Assembly: GCA_030067055.1 (NCBI GenBank)
Contig: JASJAL010000002.1
Coordinates: 1-17,996, forward strand
Origin: Kiloniellales bacterium
GTDB taxonomy: Bacteria; Pseudomonadota; Alphaproteobacteria; Kiloniellales; JAKSBE01
Direction: 5' to 3'
DNA: 17,996 bases
A program made the translations under genes and the position numbers. The notes below the pieces were generated by a model, which saw only the letters and a program-made list of their open reading frames with translations, made no database searches and was not told the DNA's origin. This document shows positions 13,996-17,996 of the stretch, one piece after another; position 1 is the first letter of the stretch; the number at the start of each line of letters is the position of its first letter.

Positions 13996-14963
13996 ATCAG
14001 GTCGCGCGGCGTCGTGAAGCTGTGCAAGCGACAGCTTCCCGGATCGAGGTCCTGCCAATGCGGCTTGTCGACCACCAGGATCGACACCGCTCCTGCCGGA
14101 AACTTCGCCGCCATTCGGGCTATCGCCTTTGCATCGCCTTTGCCGGCGAGCCGAAGGGCCAAGGACTGCACGGCCGGGTTATGGCCGATCAGCATCGCCG
14201 AAGAGACGGATTCCGGCAGGCGGCGGATCCGGGCCAGAAGCTGCTTTGGGTTGCCGCCATAGATTTGCTTTTCGAACGCCGGCGTCGCCTGTTCCCCCAA
14301 AGCCGATTCGATTGCGGCCAGCGTTTCCCGAGTCCGTGTTGCCGGCGAGCAAAGGACATGGTCCGGCGCGGCATCGGCCAGCCTCAGGTAGTCGCGCAAC
14401 CTCTCGCAGTCGCCGAGACCTTCCGGCGTAAGCGGGCGATCGAAGTCCGCCAGGGTTCGATCCGTCCGACTCGATTTGGCGTGCCGCAAGAGATAGAGCA
14501 GACGTGGTCTTTCGATCCGGGTGACTTCGGCCGCGTCGTCCTTTGCCTTGTCGAGCCGCTTGCGCAGGCTCCCGAGGATCCGGCGTAGCTTCTTGCCCCT
14601 GACCCGCTCGATCGCCTCGCTCAAGGGCAGCCATTCGCGGCGCCGGATCCCGGCCTCTGGCCAGTCCGCGCTCTCGGAGGTGACCCGCATCGGGAAGACC
14701 TCGATCCGGCAAGTGCCGTCCCATTTGTCCTGACGGTATTTGCCGAGGCTTCGCTCCGACACGGCGCCCTCGATGCCGGCCTCCTCGCGCGCCTCCTTGG
14801 CCGCGGAGACCGGCGGGGTCATTCCAGGTTCGACGATCCCTTTCGGCAGCACCCAGCGGCGTCCGCCGCGCGAGGTGATCAGCAGGATCTCCAGGTCACC
14901 GTCGCGTCGGCGATAGGGCAGGACCGCCGATTGCCGGTAGACCCAATCCGGATAGCTGATCAT
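13992..14963 (-). CDS. NUDIX hydrolase fused to SixA-type histidine phosphatase
   Basis: The protein has 323 residues. Residues 1-140 form a NUDIX domain. The NUDIX box runs from G42 to I64 with KEAREEAGI at its end; E57, E60 and E61 are present, but the first Glu of the box is M48 and the Arg is K56. After a charged linker, residues 153-323 form a histidine phosphatase of SixA type. It has LLRHAKSS (158-165, nucleophile H161), SPATRTRET (206-214) and IGHNPAVQ (259-266, second His H261). MutT1 of mycobacteria has the same domain order and acts on 8-oxo-dGTP and dinucleoside polyphosphates; a pyrophosphohydrolase plus phosphatase cascade is therefore inferred. ATG 14963 has AGGGGA six bases upstream and lies 14 bases after the decarboxylase beta stop, so it is probably in the same transcript. 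Confidence 0.86.
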   Translation of the reverse strand: MISYPDWVYRQSAVLPYRRRDGDLEILLITSRGGRRWVLPKGIVEPGMTPPVSAAKEAREEAGIEGAVSERSLGKYRQDKWDGTCRIEVFPMRVTSESADWPEAGIRRREWLPLSEAIERVRGKKLRRILGSLRKRLDKAKDDAAEVTRIERPRLLYLLRHAKSSRTDRTLADFDRPLTPEGLGDCERLRDYLRLADAAPDHVLCSPATRTRETLAAIESALGEQATPAFEKQIYGGNPKQLLARIRRLPESVSSAMLIGHNPAVQSLALRLAGKGDAKAIARMAAKFPAGAVSILVVDKPHWQDLDPGSCRLHSFTTPRDLI

Positions 14964-14977
14964 GGCCTGTCCCCTGC

Positions 14978-16183
14978 TCACTGGATCGCGGCAATGAAGA
15001 TGCCCGCGAAGATCGCCGAGGTGATCACGCCGCTGATGCTCGCACCCAAGGCATGCGGCAATACCACCGCATCGGGCGTGACCTCGGCGACGCACTTCTG
15101 CGCCACCTTGGCCGTCGTCGGCAGGCAGCTCACCCCGGCGATGCCGATCACCGGATTGTACTTCTTCCCTGTGGCGAAGTAGAGGATATAGCCGCCGGCC
15201 AGCCCACCGAGTCCGGAGATGGCCAAGGCCAAGACGCCGAGCAGAAGCAGGACCAGCACGTCCGGATTGAGGATCGTGTTGGCCTCGCAAAGCACGCCCA
15301 GCAGCAGGCCGAGAAAGAAGGTGGCGCCGTAGAGCAGCGGTCCGCTGAAGAGCTCGGCGTAGTTCCTGAGATTGCTCTCGCGCACCACCACGCCGATGAA
15401 GAGCGACAGGAACAGCGGTGCGGCGACCGGAAACAGCAGGCAGAGCAAGGTGCAGGCGGCGACGCAGAAGACGACCTTTTCGCCCGGCGTGACCTTGCGG
15501 ACCGGCTCCGCTGGCATCTTCATGCCGCGGATGTGCCGCGGCACCAGGAGCTTGATCATGTAGGGATAGCCGCCGTAGGTGAGCCCGAGGTAGAGGTAGG
15601 CGACCACAGTGATGGGCACGAAGAGATCCTCGGAGAGGATGAGCGAGGTGAAGAGGATCATCGGCCCGTCGGCGCCGCCGATGGTGGCGACGGCGGCTGA
15701 GTCCGCGAGCGAGAGGCCGAAAGCGTGGGCCAGGGGAAAGGCAACGACGGTGCCCAGCTCGGCGCAGAGCGCGATGAACATGCTCTGGAAGGGCCGCGCC
15801 ATCACGTAGCCGACGTCGAGCAGCGCGCCGATTCCCATGAAAACCAGGCAGGCGATCAGGCCGTTCGAGAAGGTCAGGGTGTAGATCGGCTGCAACCAGT
15901 CGATCTGCAGCACGGTCATCAGCGCCGCCGGCTCCTCGACCAGGGGATCGACGAAGAGGTTTCCCGGACGGCCGTCCTCGAGGAAAAGGACGCCGGCGTT
16001 GACCGTGGCCATGCCGAGGCCCATGGGGATCATCAGCAGGCCTTCGAGGACGCCCTTGCGGCCCAGGTAGATCAGCAGCATCCCCAGCGCGATCAGGAAG
16101 AGGCGCATGGCGATGACCTCGGGCTCGGCGGCCGCGAGGGTGGCCAGGCCCTGAAAGATGTTGAGAAGGTCGATGTTCTCCAT
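14978..16183 (-). CDS. mmdB: Na+-translocating decarboxylase beta subunit (MmdB/OadB/GcdB family)
   Basis: This 401-residue integral membrane protein has about nine to eleven hydrophobic segments. It has the family motif GGADGPMILF (169-178), with D172 matching the Na+-site Asp (D203 in Klebsiella OadB), and NPVIGIAGVSCLP (343-355). This subunit decarboxylates carboxybiotin and pumps Na+ outward. In the last helices, GASISG replaces what I recall as GPNVAG, so the conserved Asn (N373 in Klebsiella) appears to be Ser. The ATG at 16183 has no good ribosome site, but the N-terminus it gives aligns with the family. An ATG at 16108 has a better site yet would remove the first segment. It is the fourth gene of an mmdADCB-like operon. 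Confidence 0.9.
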   Translation of the reverse strand: MENIDLLNIFQGLATLAAAEPEVIAMRLFLIALGMLLIYLGRKGVLEGLLMIPMGLGMATVNAGVLFLEDGRPGNLFVDPLVEEPAALMTVLQIDWLQPIYTLTFSNGLIACLVFMGIGALLDVGYVMARPFQSMFIALCAELGTVVAFPLAHAFGLSLADSAAVATIGGADGPMILFTSLILSEDLFVPITVVAYLYLGLTYGGYPYMIKLLVPRHIRGMKMPAEPVRKVTPGEKVVFCVAACTLLCLLFPVAAPLFLSLFIGVVVRESNLRNYAELFSGPLLYGATFFLGLLLGVLCEANTILNPDVLVLLLLGVLALAISGLGGLAGGYILYFATGKKYNPVIGIAGVSCLPTTAKVAQKCVAEVTPDAVVLPHALGASISGVITSAIFAGIFIAAIQ

Positions 16184-16210
16184 GTCGGCGGCGGGGCGGG
16201 CGGATCGCGC

Positions 16211-16615
16211 TCAGTCGATCGTCAGCAGCGTCTGGCCGGCCTCGACGGCCTCGCCCGCGCCGACAGCGATGGCGGAGACCCTGCCGTTGCGGCCGGCCTT
16301 GACCATGGTCTTTGTCTTCATCGCCTCCAGCGTTGCGACCCGGGTCTCGGCATCGACCGTGGCGCCGGCCTCGACGTCGATGGAGACCACCACGCCGGCC
16401 AGCGGGCTGACCACGTCGCCCGGACCGGCCGCCGGTCGCGGCTTTGCGGTCGCCGCCGCGGTCGTCGTAACTCCCGCCGCGGGCCGGCTGGCCTGGGCCG
16501 GCGCCGCGCGCATGGTGTCACGGTCCGGGTACAGGCCGCCGGCATCCTCGGTGACCTCCTCGACCACGACGTCGTAGTCGCGGCCCTCGACGCTGATCTT
16601 GAACCTTCTCTGCAT
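16211..16615 (-). CDS. mmdC: Biotin carrier subunit of the decarboxylase (MmdC/GcdC-like)
   Basis: The protein has 134 residues. A short N-terminal domain (1-35, RFKISVEGRDYDVVVEEV) is followed by an Ala/Pro-rich flexible linker (36-65) and a biotinyl domain (66-134). The biotin lysine is K100 in LEAMKTKT. The usual residue after that lysine is Met (AMKM), here Thr. The carrier moves CO2 as carboxybiotin from the carboxyltransferase to the membrane beta subunit. ATG 16615 has AGGGGAAAGG just upstream. It lies 27 bases before mmdB and 37 bases after the delta gene. Confidence 0.9.
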   Translation of the reverse strand: MQRRFKISVEGRDYDVVVEEVTEDAGGLYPDRDTMRAAPAQASRPAAGVTTTAAATAKPRPAAGPGDVVSPLAGVVVSIDVEAGATVDAETRVATLEAMKTKTMVKAGRNGRVSAIAVGAGEAVEAGQTLLTID

Positions 16616-16652
16616 CGGCCTTTCCCCTGCGACCTCTCGCCCTCGGTTCCGC

Positions 16653-16979
16653 TCAGCGCTTCGGGTTGCGCGCCACGGCGTGCGAGGTCTGGTGGATCAT
16701 GCGGCCCTCGGCGCTCCAGGCGGTGGCGCGGCCGCGGTCCTCGATGTGGATGATGTGACGAGGGCTTACAACGGCCCCCACGGCCGCGGCGATCGCGGCG
16801 ACGTGCTCGGGCGGCACCGCGGTGCTGTCGGGCGCGGCCGGGTGCGGCGCCGGAGTCGCTTCGTTCCGGCGCAGCAGTGGCAGGGCCACCACGATGCCCT
16901 TGATCAGGGCCGCGACCAGGAAGGAGATCACGACGGCCAGGCCGTAGATCGTGATCGAAAGATAGATTGGCTCGTTCAT
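16653..16979 (-). CDS. mmdD: Small membrane-anchor subunit of the decarboxylase (OadG/MmdD family)
   Basis: The protein has 108 residues. One N-terminal transmembrane helix (about 10-36) is followed by an Ala/Pro linker (40-55), then PPEHVAAIAAAVGAVV (56-71), a conserved feature of OadG-type proteins. The C-terminus is WSAEGRMIHQTSH. This subunit anchors and stabilises the complex. ATG 16979 is chosen for its match to the short family; the open frame continues upstream but that part overlaps the carboxyltransferase gene in another frame. A weak GGCAGG precedes it. A 12-base perfect palindrome, CCTCCGCGGAGG (16992-17003), lies in the 35-base gap from the upstream gene. Confidence 0.82.
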   Translation of the reverse strand: MNEPIYLSITIYGLAVVISFLVAALIKGIVVALPLLRRNEATPAPHPAAPDSTAVPPEHVAAIAAAVGAVVSPRHIIHIEDRGRATAWSAEGRMIHQTSHAVARNPKR

Positions 16980-17014
16980 GCCTGCCGGATGCCTCCGCGG
17001 AGGAGGCGCTTCTC

Positions 17015-17996
17015 CTACATCGGGTTGTTGCCGTGCTTCTTGGGCGGCCGCAGCTCGCGCTTGGTCAGTGCCTTGCGCAGCGAAAGTGCCAGCATCCATC
17101 GGGTTTCCTCCGGCTCGATCACGTCGGTGATGTAGCCGTGGGAGGCGGAGAGGTAGGGCGAAGCGACCTCGCGTCGGTAGTCGGCGGCCAGCTCCGCGGC
17201 GCGCGCTACCGGGTCCTCTGCCTCCTTGAGCTCCTTGCGGTGCAGGATCTTGATCGCGCCCTCCGCGCCCATGACCGCGATCTCCGCCGTCGGCCAGGCG
17301 TAGACGAAGTCGGCGCCCATCTCGAGCGCGCACATGGCGAGGTAGGCACCGCCGTAGGCCTTGCGCAGGATCACGGTCAACTTCGGCACGGTTGCCGCGG
17401 CGTAGGCATAGAGCATCTTGGCGCCGTGACGGATGATGCCGCCGCGCTCCTGCTCGACCCCCGGCAGGAAGCCGGGCACGTCGACCAGGGTCACCAGGGG
17501 GATATTGAAAATGTTGCAGGTCCGCACGAAGCGCGAGGCCTTGTCGGAGGCATCGATATCCAGTGCGCCCGCCTTCACCTGCGGCTGGTTGGCGACGATG
17601 CCGACGACGATGCCCTCGATGCGTCCGAAGCCGACGATCAGGTTCCCGGCCCAGCCGGCGTGGATCTCCAGGAAGCGGCCGCCGTCAACCAGGCGGTCGA
17701 TCACCGCACGGGTATCCATGGGCTCGCCGATGTCCCCGGGAATCAGTGCATTCATGCCCGGGTCGGGCTCCAGCGCCAGGTCCGCGGAGGGGCGGTGCGG
17801 CGGATCCTCCGTGTTGTTGGAGGGCAGGTGGTCTAGCAACTCGCGGGCCAGCTCGATGGCATGGCCGTCGTCGCGGGCGACCAGGTGCACGTTGCCGCTG
17901 ATCCCGGCATGCATTGCGGCGCCGCCGATCTCCTCCATCGAGGTCTCGCGCCCGGTGACCGCCTTGATGACCTCGGGCCCGGTGATGAACATTCGC
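17015..17996 (-). CDS. mmdA: Methylmalonyl-CoA decarboxylase alpha / acyl-CoA carboxyltransferase subunit, C-terminal part (cut by window edge)
   Basis: About 326 C-terminal residues are present; the true start is beyond 17996 (an in-frame codon precedes the ATG at 17992, which is internal). The sequence is typical of PccB/MmdA carboxyltransferases: FITGPEVIKAVTG, LVDVPGFLPGVEQERGG, GIIRHGAKMLYAYA, RKAYGGAYLAM, YAWPTAEIAVMG, and the ending KHGNNPM. It transfers the carboxyl group of (S)-methylmalonyl-CoA to the biotin carrier. Alone it could be propionyl-CoA carboxylase beta. The delta, biotin-carrier and beta subunit genes directly downstream point to the Na+-pumping decarboxylase. Glutaconyl-CoA decarboxylase is less likely given the closeness to PccB. 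Confidence 0.88.
   Translation of the reverse strand, partial: RMFITGPEVIKAVTGRETSMEEIGGAAMHAGISGNVHLVARDDGHAIELARELLDHLPSNNTEDPPHRPSADLALEPDPGMNALIPGDIGEPMDTRAVIDRLVDGGRFLEIHAGWAGNLIVGFGRIEGIVVGIVANQPQVKAGALDIDASDKASRFVRTCNIFNIPLVTLVDVPGFLPGVEQERGGIIRHGAKMLYAYAAATVPKLTVILRKAYGGAYLAMCALEMGADFVYAWPTAEIAVMGAEGAIKILHRKELKEAEDPVARAAELAADYRREVASPYLSASHGYITDVIEPEETRWMLALSLRKALTKRELRPPKKHGNNPM

Noticed and set aside
15725..16753. 342-codon plus-strand open frame over the mmdB/mmdC/mmdD genes
   Set aside because: It crosses three genuine minus-strand genes and has no domain.

Overview
The window is high-GC and gene-dense. It reads as chromosome of an alphaproteobacterium, probably Rhodospirillales-like. 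This rests on gene content (PhoBR, a DUF47-Pit operon, a FixK-type regulator, a fused TRAP permease), TTGAT-N4-ATCAA operators, and a GATCGGA-rich intergenic element of a style common in that class. It is inferred without a database search. There are no tRNA or rRNA genes, insertion sequences, CRISPR arrays or phage genes.

Layout. (1) Positions 1-1192, minus strand: the start of phoR (cut by the window edge) and phoB. (2) 1193-1714: a divergent control region with one perfect and one imperfect FNR/FixK box and a probable Pho box. (3) 1715-3696, plus strand: a DUF47/PhoU-like protein and the phosphate transporter Pit, ending in a strong hairpin and a bidirectional terminator. (4) 3839-5973, minus strand: a P-loop kinase-like gene followed by a PPP-family phosphatase with an FHA-like N-terminus. 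This is the least understood unit in the window. (5) 6293-12659, plus strand: UspA protein, FixK/FNR-type regulator, a large fused TRAP permease preceded by an FNR-type box, a second UspA protein of TeaD type, and the fatty acyl-CoA ligase FadD. (6) 13009-13788, plus strand: a histone-H1/PhaF-like protein with a 28-pentad lysine-rich tail. (7) 13992-17996, minus strand: a Na+-translocating decarboxylase operon in the order carboxyltransferase, delta, biotin carrier, beta (mmdADCB order), followed by a NUDIX-SixA fusion.

How it may work together. The left third concerns phosphate: sensing (PhoR/PhoB), low-affinity uptake (DUF47-Pit), and possibly the phosphatase/P-loop pair. The middle looks like a low-oxygen or stress island: a FixK-type regulator lacking N-terminal cysteines lies beside a FixK-type box before the TRAP-Usp-FadD genes, and the same box type precedes DUF47-pit. 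The TRAP permease, FadD and the methylmalonyl-CoA decarboxylase suggest use of organic or fatty acids and propionyl-CoA chemistry with Na+ coupling. Gene calls are mostly firm. The regulatory links are inferences from motif matches.
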